A stretch of DNA of 64,000 bases from Streptomyces sp. SID8374 (GTDB taxonomy: Bacteria > Actinomycetota > Actinomycetes > Streptomycetales > Streptomycetaceae), in assembly GCF_009865135.1 (NCBI RefSeq), contig NZ_WWGH01000001.1, positions 124,001 through 188,000 of the forward strand, in the 5' to 3' direction. Shown here in pieces: positions 16,638-27,843 of this stretch. Under the pieces are notes generated by a model. It saw nothing but the letters and a program-made list of their open reading frames with translations, had not been told where the DNA came from and searched no databases. Position numbers and translations under genes: made by a program. Position 1 is the first letter of the stretch. Every line of letters starts with the position of its first letter.

Positions 16638-17791
16638 CCGGCGGCAGGCTCCCCGTTCCGGCGCGACGGGGTCTGCTGTACGCGGCGGCGGCCGGGATCA
16701 CGGCGGCCCTCACCGCCCCGGACGCGCGAGCTGCCACGCCCGGCCGCGCACCCTCGGCCACGCCCTGGACCACCTCCTGGGCCACCGCGCAGACCGCACC
16801 CACGGCGGACGACCCGCTCGCGTACGCCGGTCTCACCGACGGGCTCTGCACCGCGCGGCTGCGGCTCTCGGCGGGCGGGCAGGTCAGACTCCGCTACGCG
16901 AACGCCTTCGGGACCGCGCCGCTGCTGGTGGGCCCGGTGACCGCCGAGGGGCGGCCCGTCACCTTCGCCGGCCAGCGGCAGGAGTCGCTGGCGGCGGGCG
17001 CGTCGCTCACCAGCGACCCGGTGGAGGGGCTCCGGGTGCAGGACGGGTCCCTGCTGACCGTCGAGACACGGCTCCCGGGCCCCACCGGCCCGCTCTCCTT
17101 CCACCGCAACACCCACGCCTGGCACACCGTCGACGGGGTCCGGACCCGGTCCGTCCTCCTGCTGACCGGGGTCGAGACGACCGGGGCGCGCGGCCCGGTC
17201 GTCGCCGTGCTGGGCGACTCCATCGCCGAGGGCTCCGGCACACCCGACGACGCGGACCTCCGCTGGCCCGACCAGCTGGCCCGCAGGCTGCCCGGCTCCG
17301 CCGTCGCCAACCTCGGCATCAGCGGCAACCGGCTGCTCCTGGACAGCGACCGCTTCGGCCCGGGCGCCCAGGCCCGCTTCGACCGGGACGTCCTGTCGCT
17401 GCCGGGGCTGCGGACGGTCCTGGTGCACCTGGGCGTCAACGACCTCCACCACGTGCCCGTGGAGCGCGACCCGTCGCGAATGGTGGCCGCGTACCGCCAA
17501 CTGGCCCTGCGCGCCCGGTCCGCCGGGCTGCGGGTGGTGGGTGCCACCATCGCGCCGTTCGAGGGGTGGACGCGCTGGACGCCGGAGCAGGACGCGGTAC
17601 GGCGGCAGGTCAACGAGGCCGTGCGCACCGGGCGGATCTTCGACGCCGTGGCCGACGTCGACGCGGTGCTCCGCGATCCGGAGCGGCCCTCCCGGCTGCT
17701 GCCCGCGTACGACAGCGGCGACGGCCTGCACCCGGGGCCCGCGGGCCATACGGCGATCGCCGCCGCCGTCGAACCCCGGGATCTGCGGTAG
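16634..17791 (+). CDS. Secreted SGNH/GDSL hydrolase
   Basis: The 385-residue product begins with an RRG segment and a hydrophobic stretch ending in DARAATPG, an export signal. The SGNH blocks are all present: GDS with the nucleophile S196 in AVLGDSIAEG, the block II glycine in NLGISGNRLLL, the block III asparagine in LGVNDLHH, and D363-H366 in DGLHPGPAGH. The beta-sandwich N-terminal part (about residues 45-185) resembles the extra domain of larger Streptomyces GDSL esterases. The best ribosome binding site belongs to the 16-codon frame that overlaps this GTG, so the real start may lie there. It convergently meets the next gene with a three-base gap. Confidence 0.88.
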   Translation: MTGGRLPVPARRGLLYAAAAGITAALTAPDARAATPGRAPSATPWTTSWATAQTAPTADDPLAYAGLTDGLCTARLRLSAGGQVRLRYANAFGTAPLLVGPVTAEGRPVTFAGQRQESLAAGASLTSDPVEGLRVQDGSLLTVETRLPGPTGPLSFHRNTHAWHTVDGVRTRSVLLLTGVETTGARGPVVAVLGDSIAEGSGTPDDADLRWPDQLARRLPGSAVANLGISGNRLLLDSDRFGPGAQARFDRDVLSLPGLRTVLVHLGVNDLHHVPVERDPSRMVAAYRQLALRARSAGLRVVGATIAPFEGWTRWTPEQDAVRRQVNEAVRTGRIFDAVADVDAVLRDPERPSRLLPAYDSGDGLHPGPAGHTAIAAAVEPRDLR

Positions 17792-17794
17792 CGG

Positions 17795-19387
17795 CTAACC
17801 CAGGGCCGCCATCGCCGCGTTGTGGCCGGGCACCCCGCTGACCCCGCCGCCGCGCACCGCGCCCGCCCCGCAGAGCAGGACGTTGGCGTGGGCGGTCTCC
17901 ACGCCCCACGGACCGGTGGCCTCGTTCTCGTACGGGAAGGAGAGGTCGCGGTGGAAGATGTGGCCGCCGGGCAGGCGCAGGTCGCGTTCGAGGTCGAGAG
18001 GGGTCTTGGCCTCGATGCAGGGTTCGCCGTTCTCGTCGAGGGCCAGGCAGTCGGTGATCGGCTCCTCCAGGTGGGCGTCCAGTTCGGCGAGGGTGGCCTT
18101 CAGCAGGGCGGCCCGGGTGGCGTCGTTGTCGGCGGCGAAGAGCCGGGCCGGGGTGTGGAGGCCGAAGAGGGTGAGGGTCTGGTAGCCGCGCGCGGCGAGG
18201 TCGGGGCCGAGGATCGAGGGGTCGGTCAGCGAGTGGCAGTAGATCTCGGACGGCGGTGCGGCGGGCAGCCGTCCGGCGGCCGCGTCCCGGTAGGCGTCGG
18301 CCAACTGCCCGTACCCCTCGGCGATGTGGAACGTTCCGGCGAAGGCCTGGCGGGGGTCGACGGACCGGTCGCGGAGGCGAGGGAGCCGGGTGAGCAGCAT
18401 GTTCACCTTGAGCTGGGCACCCTCGGCGGGCGGCGGCGGGGTCTCCCCGAGGAGGGCGGCGAGCGCCTGCGGTGAGGCGTTGGCGAGCACCCGGCGGGCG
18501 GCGACGACGTGTTCGCCCTCCGGTGTGCGGACGGTGACCTCGGCGTGGGTGCCGTCGGTCTCGATCCGGGTCGCCTCGTGCCGTACGCGGATCTCGGCGC
18601 CCGCCGCACGGGCTGCCGCCGCGAGGGCGTCGGTGAGGGCGCCCATGCCGCCGACGGGGACGTCCCAGTCACCGGTTCCGCCGCCGATCACGTGGTAGAG
18701 GAAGCACCGGTTCTGGAGCAGTGAGGTGTCGTGGGCGTCGGCGAAGGTGCCGATCAGGGCGTCGGTCAGCACCACGCCGCGTACCAGATCGTCGGTGAAG
18801 TTCCGTTCGACGGCCACCCCGATGGGCTCCTCGAACAGGGTCCGCCAGGCCTCGGCGTCGTCGATCCGGGCCTTCAGCGCGTCCCGGGCGGGGAGCGGCT
18901 CGGTGAGGGTGGGGAAGACCCGTTCCGCGACGCGCTGCGTCATCGCGTAGAAGCGCTGCCACGCCTCGTACTCCCGCTCTCCCCCGGTCAGCGCGGCGAA
19001 CGACTCCCGTGTTCGGTCGCCGCCGACGAGGAGCCCGGTGGGGCGTCCGTCGCGCAGCGACGGGGTGTACGAGGACACGGTCCGCTTGCGTACGGCGAAG
19101 TCGAGGCCGAGGTCGCGGACGATCTTCCGCGGCAGCAGGGAGACCAGATAGGAGTAGCGCGAGAGGCGGGCGTCGACCCCGGCGAAGGGACGGGTCGAGA
19201 CGGCCGCTCCCCCGGTGGTGTCCAGGCGTTCCAGGACGAGGACGGACTGTCCGGCGCGGGCGAGGTAGGCGGCGGCGACCAGACCGTTGTGGCCGCCGCC
19301 CACGATCACGGCGTCGTAGCGGTCCCGGGAGGGCGCGCCGGGGCGGCGGGCGGGCGACGGGGATGCGGACGGCTCGGGTGCGGGCAT
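17795..19387 (-). CDS. Phytoene-dehydrogenase-like FAD oxidoreductase
   Basis: The 530-residue protein has the dinucleotide-binding motif VIVGGGHNGLVAAAYLARAG at about residues 25-45 and the second FAD-contact region GAGAVRGGGVSGVPGHNAA at its end. It resembles the carotenoid desaturase/PYROXD2 group. The arrangement YSYLVSLLPRKIVRDLGL and GGTGDWDVPVGGMG is typical of that group. No carotenoid or isoprenoid genes are nearby, so the substrate is open. I start it at the second methionine (MPAPEPSA); a GTG/ATG a few codons upstream is possible. It is separated from the kinase gene upstream by a strong hairpin. Confidence 0.85.
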   Translation of the reverse strand: MPAPEPSASPSPARRPGAPSRDRYDAVIVGGGHNGLVAAAYLARAGQSVLVLERLDTTGGAAVSTRPFAGVDARLSRYSYLVSLLPRKIVRDLGLDFAVRKRTVSSYTPSLRDGRPTGLLVGGDRTRESFAALTGGEREYEAWQRFYAMTQRVAERVFPTLTEPLPARDALKARIDDAEAWRTLFEEPIGVAVERNFTDDLVRGVVLTDALIGTFADAHDTSLLQNRCFLYHVIGGGTGDWDVPVGGMGALTDALAAAARAAGAEIRVRHEATRIETDGTHAEVTVRTPEGEHVVAARRVLANASPQALAALLGETPPPPAEGAQLKVNMLLTRLPRLRDRSVDPRQAFAGTFHIAEGYGQLADAYRDAAAGRLPAAPPSEIYCHSLTDPSILGPDLAARGYQTLTLFGLHTPARLFAADNDATRAALLKATLAELDAHLEEPITDCLALDENGEPCIEAKTPLDLERDLRLPGGHIFHRDLSFPYENEATGPWGVETAHANVLLCGAGAVRGGGVSGVPGHNAAMAALG

Positions 19388-19518
19388 GCACCTTCGTAAC
19401 ACGCGGGGCCGCGTGCGGGCCAGGGGTCCTGGGGCCGTTCGGGCAGGTCCGGTGGGTACGGCCGGTTGGGCTCTTGGCCTGTTTCGGCAGGGGCGCGGTG
19501 CGTCGGCCGGCCGCTGGC

Positions 19519-19558
19519 TCGGGTCGTCCGAGCCAGCCGGCCGGCTCGGACGACCCGA
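19519..19558 (-). terminator. Hairpin terminator of the kinase gene
   Basis: A 16-bp perfect stem (19519-19534 with 19543-19558) with an eight-base GC loop starts about 15 bases beyond the kinase stop. It would isolate the kinase transcript from the flavoprotein gene downstream. Confidence 0.75.
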
Positions 19559-19573
19559 ATCGGCGGCCCCCGT

Positions 19574-21907
19574 TCAGTGCGGCGGCGGCAGCGCGTTCTG
19601 GGCCCGGTGTGCGGCGAGGGCGCGGTACAGCTCGGCGGCCTCGTCCTTGCGCCCGAGCCGGTCCAGGCAGTGGGCCTCGTCGCTTCGGGCGGCCAGGGTC
19701 TCCGGGTGGTCGGGGCCCAGGACGCGGCCGCGTGCCTCGGCGACCTGACGGTAGGCGGTGAGGGCGTCGGACCAGCGGCCGAGCCAGCCGAGGGCCACCG
19801 CGACCTCGCGGCAGCTGATCACGGTGTCCGGGTGGTCCGGGCCGAGCGTGCTTCCCCGCATCGCGCACACCTCGCGCGCCTCGGTGAGCGCCTCCTCCCA
19901 GCGGCCCATCCGCCCCAGGTTGACGCCCAGCCCGTGGCGGGCGCGGAGCGTCTCGGCGTCGGAGGGCCCGCCCACCCGCGTACGGTCGGCGACCAGCGCC
20001 CGGTACAGCTCCAGGGCCTCAGCGCTGCGGCCGAGCCGGCCGAGGCTGATGCCCGCCTCGTAGCGGGCGGCGAGGGTGTCGGGGTGGTCGGGGCCGAGGG
20101 TGGCGGCACGGGCCCGGGCGACGTCCTGGTAGGTCTCCAGCGCTTCCGCCCAACGGCCCAGCCGGCCCAGGGTGTAGGCGACTTCGTACCGGGTGGCGAG
20201 GGTGTCGGGGTGGGTGGGGCCGAGCAGCCGGGCCCGGTCGTCGGCCACCTGGCGGGCCAGCTGCCACGACTCCTCGGGGCGCCCGAGGCGGCTGAGGTTG
20301 AACGCCAGGTTGTGGCGGCAGCGCAGGGTGTCGGGGTGGTCGGGCCCCATGGAACGTTCGCGGCCGGCGAGGACCGCCGCGTACACCTGATGGGCCTCGA
20401 AGTAGCGGCCGAGCTGGCCGAGGACGTACGCGGTCTCCTGCCGGGCGGCGAGGGTCTGCGGGTGGTCGGGGCCCAGGGTGCGTTCCCGGCCCGCGGCGAC
20501 CTGGCCGAACTCGCGCAGCGCGTCGGCGGCCCGGCCGGTGCGGCTGAGGGTGAAGCCGATCTCGTACCGGCTGGCGAGGGTGTCCGGGTGGTCGGGGCCG
20601 AGGACGCTCTCGCGCTCTGCGGCGACCGCGCGGTGCACCTCGCCCGCCTCCTCCCAGCGGCCCAGCCGCCCCAGGTCGATGCCCGAGCTGTGGCGCCCGG
20701 CGAGCGCGGCGAGCAGCTCGGGCGTGGGGGCGGGCCGGGCGGGCGGTACGCGGCTGGAGCCGTCGGTGCCGGGCGGCGGGGTGGCGGCGGTGCTCGTCGC
20801 GGTGGTCCACCGGCTGGTCAGCCCGGCGGCGGGGTCGGGGAGGCAGGCCCCCGGGCTCAGGGAGCCGGTCGCCTTGTGCCCGGAGGTCATGTCACGGGCC
20901 CAGGAGGGCAGTTCGGGTTCCGGGCGTTGGGGGTCCTGGCGCAGGGCGGCGGGTGGCGGGGCGTGGTACGGGCCGGTCGAAGCGAGCGGCAGGTGGACGG
21001 CCCCGGGTACGGCCTGCCCGCCGGTGCGGCCGAGCAGGATGCGGCGGCGCAGGTCGCTCGCGTCGGCGGGCCGCTCGTCGGGCGCCTTGGCCAGCAGGTC
21101 CAGGACGACGCGGTCGAAGAAGCCGGGGAGTTCGGCGCGGTGGGTGCGCGGCGGTTCGGGCCGGGTGTCGCGGTGCCCGACGAGGATGGACCAGGGGTCC
21201 TCCAGGTCGAACGGCGGTACGCCGGTGGCGATCTCGTACAGCACACAGCCCAGCGAGTAGAGGTCGCTGCGGTGGTCGACCTCCTTCCCGCCGATCTGCT
21301 CGGGCGACATGTAGTGCGGGGTGCCCATGGCGATGCCGGTGGTGGTGAGCCGGGAGGTGACGCCGATGTCGTGGCCGAGGCGCGCTATGCCGAAGTCACA
21401 GATCTTCACCGTGCCGTCGGTCAGCCGCATGATGTTGGCGGGCTTCAGGTCGCGGTGGACGATGCCCTGCCGGTGGGTGTAGCCGAGCGCGTCGGCGACC
21501 TGTTCGGCGATGTCGACGACATGGTCGACGGGGAGCGGGCGCTGCTGGTTCCCCTCCAGGAGCTGGCTCAGGTTGTGCCCGTCCAGCAGCTCCATGACGA
21601 GGTAGAGGACGCCTTCGTGTTCGCCGAAGTCGTGGACGACGGTGACGCCCCGGTGCTGGAGGGAGGCGGCGACCCGGGCCTCGCGGCGGAAGCGTTCGCG
21701 CAGGATGCGGGTGAACGCCTGGTCGTGCTGGGGGCCCATGGGCTTGAGGCATTTGACGGCGACCAGGCGGCCCAGCGACTCGTCGCGCGCCCGCCACACC
21801 TCGCCCATGCCGCCGCGCCCGATCAGTTCGATCAGCCGGTACCGGCTCTGGATCAGCCTGGTGTCCGCCATCTGCCGTTTCCCGCCCCCGTCGTTCCCCG
21901 CTGCCAC
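19574..21907 (-). CDS. Ser/Thr protein kinase with C-terminal TPR array
   Basis: The 777-residue protein starts with a complete Hanks-type kinase domain (about residues 20-290): glycine loop GRGGMGEVWRA, ATP lysine in VAVKCLK, catalytic loop HRDLKPANIM, DFGIAR, and SPEQ in place of APE. A proline-rich linker of about 110 residues follows. Residues from about 405 to the end are nine TPR-like units of 42 residues. There is no transmembrane helix or PASTA domain, so the kinase is cytosolic and probably recruits partners through the TPRs. The GTG at 21907 has GGGAGGG seven bases upstream; an ATG twelve codons later is the alternative start. Substrates are unknown. Confidence 0.92.
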   Translation of the reverse strand: MAAGNDGGGKRQMADTRLIQSRYRLIELIGRGGMGEVWRARDESLGRLVAVKCLKPMGPQHDQAFTRILRERFRREARVAASLQHRGVTVVHDFGEHEGVLYLVMELLDGHNLSQLLEGNQQRPLPVDHVVDIAEQVADALGYTHRQGIVHRDLKPANIMRLTDGTVKICDFGIARLGHDIGVTSRLTTTGIAMGTPHYMSPEQIGGKEVDHRSDLYSLGCVLYEIATGVPPFDLEDPWSILVGHRDTRPEPPRTHRAELPGFFDRVVLDLLAKAPDERPADASDLRRRILLGRTGGQAVPGAVHLPLASTGPYHAPPPAALRQDPQRPEPELPSWARDMTSGHKATGSLSPGACLPDPAAGLTSRWTTATSTAATPPPGTDGSSRVPPARPAPTPELLAALAGRHSSGIDLGRLGRWEEAGEVHRAVAAERESVLGPDHPDTLASRYEIGFTLSRTGRAADALREFGQVAAGRERTLGPDHPQTLAARQETAYVLGQLGRYFEAHQVYAAVLAGRERSMGPDHPDTLRCRHNLAFNLSRLGRPEESWQLARQVADDRARLLGPTHPDTLATRYEVAYTLGRLGRWAEALETYQDVARARAATLGPDHPDTLAARYEAGISLGRLGRSAEALELYRALVADRTRVGGPSDAETLRARHGLGVNLGRMGRWEEALTEAREVCAMRGSTLGPDHPDTVISCREVAVALGWLGRWSDALTAYRQVAEARGRVLGPDHPETLAARSDEAHCLDRLGRKDEAAELYRALAAHRAQNALPPPH
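19577..20695 (-). repeat. Nine 42-residue (126-bp) TPR coding repeats
   Basis: The kinase C-terminus is built of eight full units and one shortened unit, each running from an RxxxxxxLGRLGR segment to LGPDHPDTLAA. The units match the NB-ARC/TPR_10-like consensus. They are diverged at DNA level but regular in length, with no gaps between units. Confidence 0.85.
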
Positions 21908-22088
21908 CGCTGCGCCCTCCCCGGCCCGTCCAGTATGGCGGCCTCCCGGCGGAGCCGGTACGCGGCTCCGCCGTCTATCCGGGCGGCGCCGGGGCGCGTA
22001 ACAAGATCAGGAACAATGGTGCGACGCGGCGCCCTTTCGTGGCGTAGGGCCGTCGCGGCACGGTGGAGCGATCGACGAGCGGGGAACC

Positions 22089-22538
22089 ATGCCCAGATGG
22101 GGGCTGCTGGTGGAGCAGAACCTCGGACTCGGCGGCCAGCGCCGGGTCTGGTCGGCCGATGTCCTGGACCATGTGGACGGCACGCGCGAGGAGGCGCTGG
22201 AGGCCTTGCGGCAGCGGGCCGAGGTGTACCGGCCGGTGCATCCGGCCAGTCCGAAGCGGCGGAGGCTCTACCGGGAGCGCGACGGGTTCGTGCTGGTGCT
22301 GGACGGGGCCTGGCAGAGCTTCCACTGCCGGTTCACGGTGATCGAGGAGCTCTACGACAGCGCGGCGCCGGTGCCCGCGCCTCCGGCCGTCGCCGAACCG
22401 GAGCCGGAGCCGGAGCCCGTACAGCCGCCTGCGCCTGTGCGGCGGCGCGCTGTGCGGCCTGCGCCGGAGCCTTCGCGGGCGTGGGACGCGGATGTTCCCG
22501 AGGTCCCGTCGTGGCTCAACCGCGACCGGCCGTCCTGA
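22089..22538 (+). CDS. Conserved Streptomyces hypothetical protein
   Basis: The 149-residue protein has a compact N-terminal part (residues 1-90, MPRWGLLVEQNLGLGG, then DVLDHVDGTREEAL and GAWQSFHCRFTVIEEL) that I recall in many Streptomyces genomes without known function. The C-terminal 55 residues are proline- and glutamate-rich and look disordered, with a PEPEPEP run. There is no signal peptide or membrane segment. It lies divergent to the kinase gene, 181 bp away, and its end is 15 bp from the convergent SDR gene. No function can be assigned. Confidence 0.7.
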   Translation: MPRWGLLVEQNLGLGGQRRVWSADVLDHVDGTREEALEALRQRAEVYRPVHPASPKRRRLYRERDGFVLVLDGAWQSFHCRFTVIEELYDSAAPVPAPPAVAEPEPEPEPVQPPAPVRRRAVRPAPEPSRAWDADVPEVPSWLNRDRPS

Positions 22539-22553
22539 GCCAGGCCCGGGGCC

Positions 22554-23480
22554 TCAGGCCGCGGTGGCGGGCAGGGAAACCCCCGTCAGCCGTTCGGCGG
22601 CGGCCCAGAGCCGGGCGGTTGCGGCGGGGTCGAGGGCGCGGCGGGTGATGCGTGCCGGGGCGGTCGGGCCGACGAGTCCGAAGCGGCCGCCGGGTCCGTA
22701 GTAGCCGCCGGGGACGGCCCCGGGGTCGGCCGCCGCGTACAGCAGCGGTTCCGCGCCCTGCTCGGGGAGTTGGGAGGGCAGCACGGTGAACGAGTTGAGC
22801 AGGGAGCGCTTGGGCTTGTCGCGCCCCAGGCTCGCGCCCGCCGTCTGGAGGTTGGTGCGGGTGTAGCCGGGGTGGGCGCCGGTGCTGAGCAGGTTCCAGC
22901 CGCGCTCGGCGGCGGTGTCGGCCAGCCGGCGGGTGAGCATGAGGTCGGCGAGCTTGGACTGCGCGTAGCTCAGGTTGGGGCTGTAGCGGCGGCGCTCCCA
23001 CTGGAGGTCGTCGAAGTGGATCCGGCCGTAGTTGGCGGTTCCGCTGCTCATCGTGGCGACCCGGGGCGCGGGGGCGGCCAGGAGGAGCGGGAGCAGGCGG
23101 ACGGTGAGGGCGAACGGCCCGAGGAAGTTGCTGCCGAACTGGAGCTCGAAGCCGTCGGCCGTGGTCATCCGCGTGGGCGGGGCCATCACTCCGGCGTTGT
23201 TGAGCAGCAGGTCGAGGGGCGTTCCGTCGGCGGTCAGCCCGTCCGCGAACGCTTCGACGGAGGCGAGGTCGGCGAGGTCGACGCGGCGGACCTCGATCCG
23301 GGCGCCGGGGTGGTCGGCCAGGATCTCGGTGCGGGCCCGCTCGCCCTTGGCGGGGGTGCGGACGGCCAGGACGACATGGGCGCCGGCTCCGGCGAGACGG
23401 CGGGCGGCCTCCTTGCCGGTGCCGCTGTTGGCGCCGGTGACGACGGCGAGTTTTCCGGTCAGGTCGGGCACGGCATACAT
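22554..23480 (-). CDS. Short-chain dehydrogenase/reductase
   Basis: The 308-residue protein is an SDR oxidoreductase of the retinol-dehydrogenase/WWOX-like type. The NAD(P) motif is [26 protein letters not shown] follows, and the active site is S in [10 protein letters not shown] with YAQSKLADL giving Y-xxx-K. The length, about 50 residues over a minimal SDR, fits this subgroup. The ATG is preceded by AAGGAG. It is divergent from a TetR gene across three operator-like palindromes, so the TetR protein probably represses it and the SDR may transform the inducer. The substrate is unknown. Confidence 0.9.
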   Translation of the reverse strand: MYAVPDLTGKLAVVTGANSGTGKEAARRLAGAGAHVVLAVRTPAKGERARTEILADHPGARIEVRRVDLADLASVEAFADGLTADGTPLDLLLNNAGVMAPPTRMTTADGFELQFGSNFLGPFALTVRLLPLLLAAPAPRVATMSSGTANYGRIHFDDLQWERRRYSPNLSYAQSKLADLMLTRRLADTAAERGWNLLSTGAHPGYTRTNLQTAGASLGRDKPKRSLLNSFTVLPSQLPEQGAEPLLYAAADPGAVPGGYYGPGGRFGLVGPTAPARITRRALDPAATARLWAAAERLTGVSLPATAA

Positions 23481-23520
23481 GGCGGGCTCCTTCGTCGGCA
23501 GGCCGGGCCTCCCATTAAGA

Positions 23521-23587
23521 GACCGGCGGTCCGTTGCCCCTTCGAAGCTAGCAGACCGCCGGTCCGATAACAACAGACCGAGGGTCT
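23521..23587. promoter_or_regulatory. Three palindromic TetR operator sites
   Basis: GACCGGCGGTC (23521-23531), GACCGCCGGTC (23554-23564) and AGACCGAGGGTCT (23575-23587) are three related palindromes between the divergent SDR and TetR genes. Their centres are 33 and 22 bp apart, close to three and two helical turns, which places them on one face of the DNA. The third site ends 13 bases before the TetR ATG, so autorepression is likely. Confidence 0.75.
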
Positions 23588-23600
23588 GTAGGGTGGTGGC

Positions 23601-24278
23601 ATGACAGAGACGCCCTTCCGGCGCGCCCGCAGCGAGGAGCAGCGCGCCGTACGCCGGCAGGCGATCCTCGACACCGCGGCGGCGATGCTCACCGAGCTGC
23701 CCGTGGCGCAGGTGAGCCTGAACGAACTGAGCCGCCGGGTGGGCCTGGCGAAGTCGAACGTGCTGCGGTACTTCGAATCGCGCGAGGCCGTCCTGCTGGA
23801 GCTGCTGGGCAGCGCGCAGCGCGACTGGCTGGCGGGCCTGGAGGAGGAGTTGGCGGCGGCGGTGGAGGCCGGAGCACCGGTCGCCGAGCGGGCCGACCGG
23901 GTGGCCGCCGTCCTGGCCGACTCGCTCTCCGCGCGGCCGGTGCTCTGCGACCTGATCAGCGCCCAGGCCGCGGTGCTGGAGCGGAATGTGTCGGCGGAGG
24001 TGGCGGCCCAGTACAAGCGCGCGGCCATCGCGAACGTGATGGAGCTGGGGCGCCTCATCGGGGAGCACGTACCCGAGCTGGACGCCCACCACGCGGGCCG
24101 TGTGGCGGCCGGAACACTGCTGGTGACGGGGGCGGTCTGGACCCATGCCCAGCCGTCGGCGGCGATGCTGGCCGCCTATGAGGCCGACCCGGAACTGGCG
24201 GCGCTGCGGCTGGACTTCACGGCCACGCTGCGCGAGATGCTCCAGGTGCTGCTGGCGGGGGTGCTGGCGCGGGGGTGA
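23601..24278 (+). CDS. TetR-family transcriptional regulator
   Basis: The 225-residue regulator has a TetR N-terminal helix-turn-helix (about residues 15-65): [16 protein letters not shown], then [21 protein letters not shown] as the recognition region. The rest is a helical ligand-binding domain resembling the TetR C-terminal group with a tryptophan-containing segment ([15 protein letters not shown]). It is divergent from an SDR gene and preceded by three palindromes, so it very likely controls both genes. The ligand may be the SDR substrate or product. A long hairpin terminates it against the convergent UvrA-like gene. Confidence 0.92.
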   Translation: MTETPFRRARSEEQRAVRRQAILDTAAAMLTELPVAQVSLNELSRRVGLAKSNVLRYFESREAVLLELLGSAQRDWLAGLEEELAAAVEAGAPVAERADRVAAVLADSLSARPVLCDLISAQAAVLERNVSAEVAAQYKRAAIANVMELGRLIGEHVPELDAHHAGRVAAGTLLVTGAVWTHAQPSAAMLAAYEADPELAALRLDFTATLREMLQVLLAGVLARG

Positions 24279-24354
24279 GCGGGGGGCGGCAGGCCGCAGG
24301 GTTACGGGGCCGGGTCCGCGACGCACCCGCGCCATGGCACACCGGGGCCGGGCC

Positions 24355-24401
24355 GTCGTACGGGGCCCGGGGGGCACCCTTTCCCCCGGGCCCCGTACGA
24401 C
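24355..24401. terminator. Bidirectional hairpin terminator
   Basis: A perfect 19-bp stem (24355-24373 with 24383-24401) with a nine-base loop lies between the convergent TetR and UvrA-like genes. It is one of the longest perfect stems in the window. Confidence 0.85.
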
Positions 24402-24415
24402 GTACGACGCTCCCC

Positions 24416-26809
<2,394 letters not shown>

Positions 26810-26949
26810 CGTCTCTCCATCTGTTGCGCGGGGCCGCCGCTCACGCACGCCTGCGGCGGCCCCGGCTCGGTCCCACTCACTTCGAACAGCACGTTCCATT
26901 CTCGCCGCCCCGGTCCCTCCCGGCGGCGGCACCGGTCCCCCGGCGGGCT

Positions 26950-27366
26950 TCAGCCCTTGCGCGGCTGGTTGAAGCGCAGCATGTTGCCGGCCGGGTCGCG
27001 GAAGGCGCAGTCGCGGACGCCGTACGGCTGGTCGATCGGCTCCTGGAGCACCTCGCCGCCCGCGGCGCGGATGCGTTCGAAGGTGGCGTCGACGTCGTCG
27101 GTGGAGAAGATGACGCCGCGCAGCAGCCCCTTGGCGAGCAGCTCGGCCATGGCCTGCTTGTCGGCGGCCGGGGCGTTGGGGTCGGCGAGCGGCGGTTCGA
27201 GCACGATCTCCACGTCCGGCTGCGCCGGGGAGCCGACGGTCACCCAGCGCATCCCCTCGAACCCGACGTCGTTGCGTACCTCCAGGCCGAGAACGTCCCG
27301 GTAGAAGGTGAGCGCCTTGTCGTGGTCGTCGACGGCGATGAAGGTCTGTGCGAGCTTGATTTCCAT
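26950..27366 (-). CDS. VOC (glyoxalase-fold) protein
   Basis: The 138-residue protein is a single-domain vicinal oxygen chelate protein: AQTFIAVDDHDKALTFYRDV at the start, GVIFSTDDVDATFERI in the middle and CAFRDPAGNMLRFNQP at the end. The metal ligand positions of glyoxalase I are only partly kept, so an enzymatic role is not assured. It starts ten bases after the stop of the AraC-type regulator gene, in the same operon. Such AraC-VOC pairs are frequent in Streptomyces. An upstream in-frame ATG at 27408 would overlap the AraC gene and is less likely. Confidence 0.85.
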   Translation of the reverse strand: MEIKLAQTFIAVDDHDKALTFYRDVLGLEVRNDVGFEGMRWVTVGSPAQPDVEIVLEPPLADPNAPAADKQAMAELLAKGLLRGVIFSTDDVDATFERIRAAGGEVLQEPIDQPYGVRDCAFRDPAGNMLRFNQPRKG

Positions 27367-27376
27367 GTGCTTCACG

Positions 27377-27796
27377 CTACGGACGGGGTGGTGGTTTCGC
27401 TTCTCCATTCCTGACCGGTCGCGTCTGGATCTTGGCGACACAGGCCGGGATGGCGGCACCGTCCTCGTGCGAGCGCGCCCGGTAGGCGCTGGGGCTCTCG
27501 CCGACCAGCTCGGTGAAGCGGGAGCTGAAGGACCCCAGCGACGTACATCCGACCGCGAAGCAGACCTCCGTCACCGACAGGTCGCCGCGGCGCAGCAGCG
27601 CCTTGGCCCGTTCGATCCGGCGGGTCATGAGGTAGCTGTACGGGCTCTCGCCGTACGCGGCCCGGAAACTGCGGGAGAAGTGGCCCGGCGACATGAGCGC
27701 ACCCCGCGCCAGCGCCGGCACGTCCAGCGGCTCCGCGTACTCGCGGTCCATCCGGTCACGGGCCCGGCGCAGCCGGACGAGGTCCTCCAGCGTCAC
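27377..27796 (-). CDS. AraC-family transcriptional regulator (DNA-binding domain only)
   Basis: The 139-residue protein consists almost entirely of the AraC double helix-turn-helix domain (residues 10-110): ALARGALMSPGHFSRSFRAA for the first unit and VCFAVGCTSLGSFSSRFTEL for the second, with the closing GESPSAYRAR. No effector domain is present. The GTG start has GGGAGAA upstream. It is coupled to the VOC gene, which may bind or modify the signal it answers to; that link is inferred from position only. Confidence 0.88.
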   Translation of the reverse strand: MTLEDLVRLRRARDRMDREYAEPLDVPALARGALMSPGHFSRSFRAAYGESPYSYLMTRRIERAKALLRRGDLSVTEVCFAVGCTSLGSFSSRFTELVGESPSAYRARSHEDGAAIPACVAKIQTRPVRNGEAKPPPRP

Positions 27797-27843
27797 CGGG
27801 CCATTCTCCCACGCAGGGCTCGCGTTGACCGGCCGGGCGCCGG

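Noticed and set aside
19577-20695. Regular 126-bp repeats considered as satellite or CRISPR-like array
   Set aside because: The units are diverged at DNA level and code for TPR helices within one frame, without spacers of the CRISPR kind.
22534-22558. CCTGAG/CTCAGG hairpin between convergent genes
   Set aside because: Only six outer pairs form with a poorly matched interior, so it was not listed as a terminator.
19466-22648. Very long open frame on the plus strand opposite the kinase gene
   Set aside because: It is the GC-rich antisense shadow of the kinase; the minus-strand frame carries all kinase and TPR motifs.
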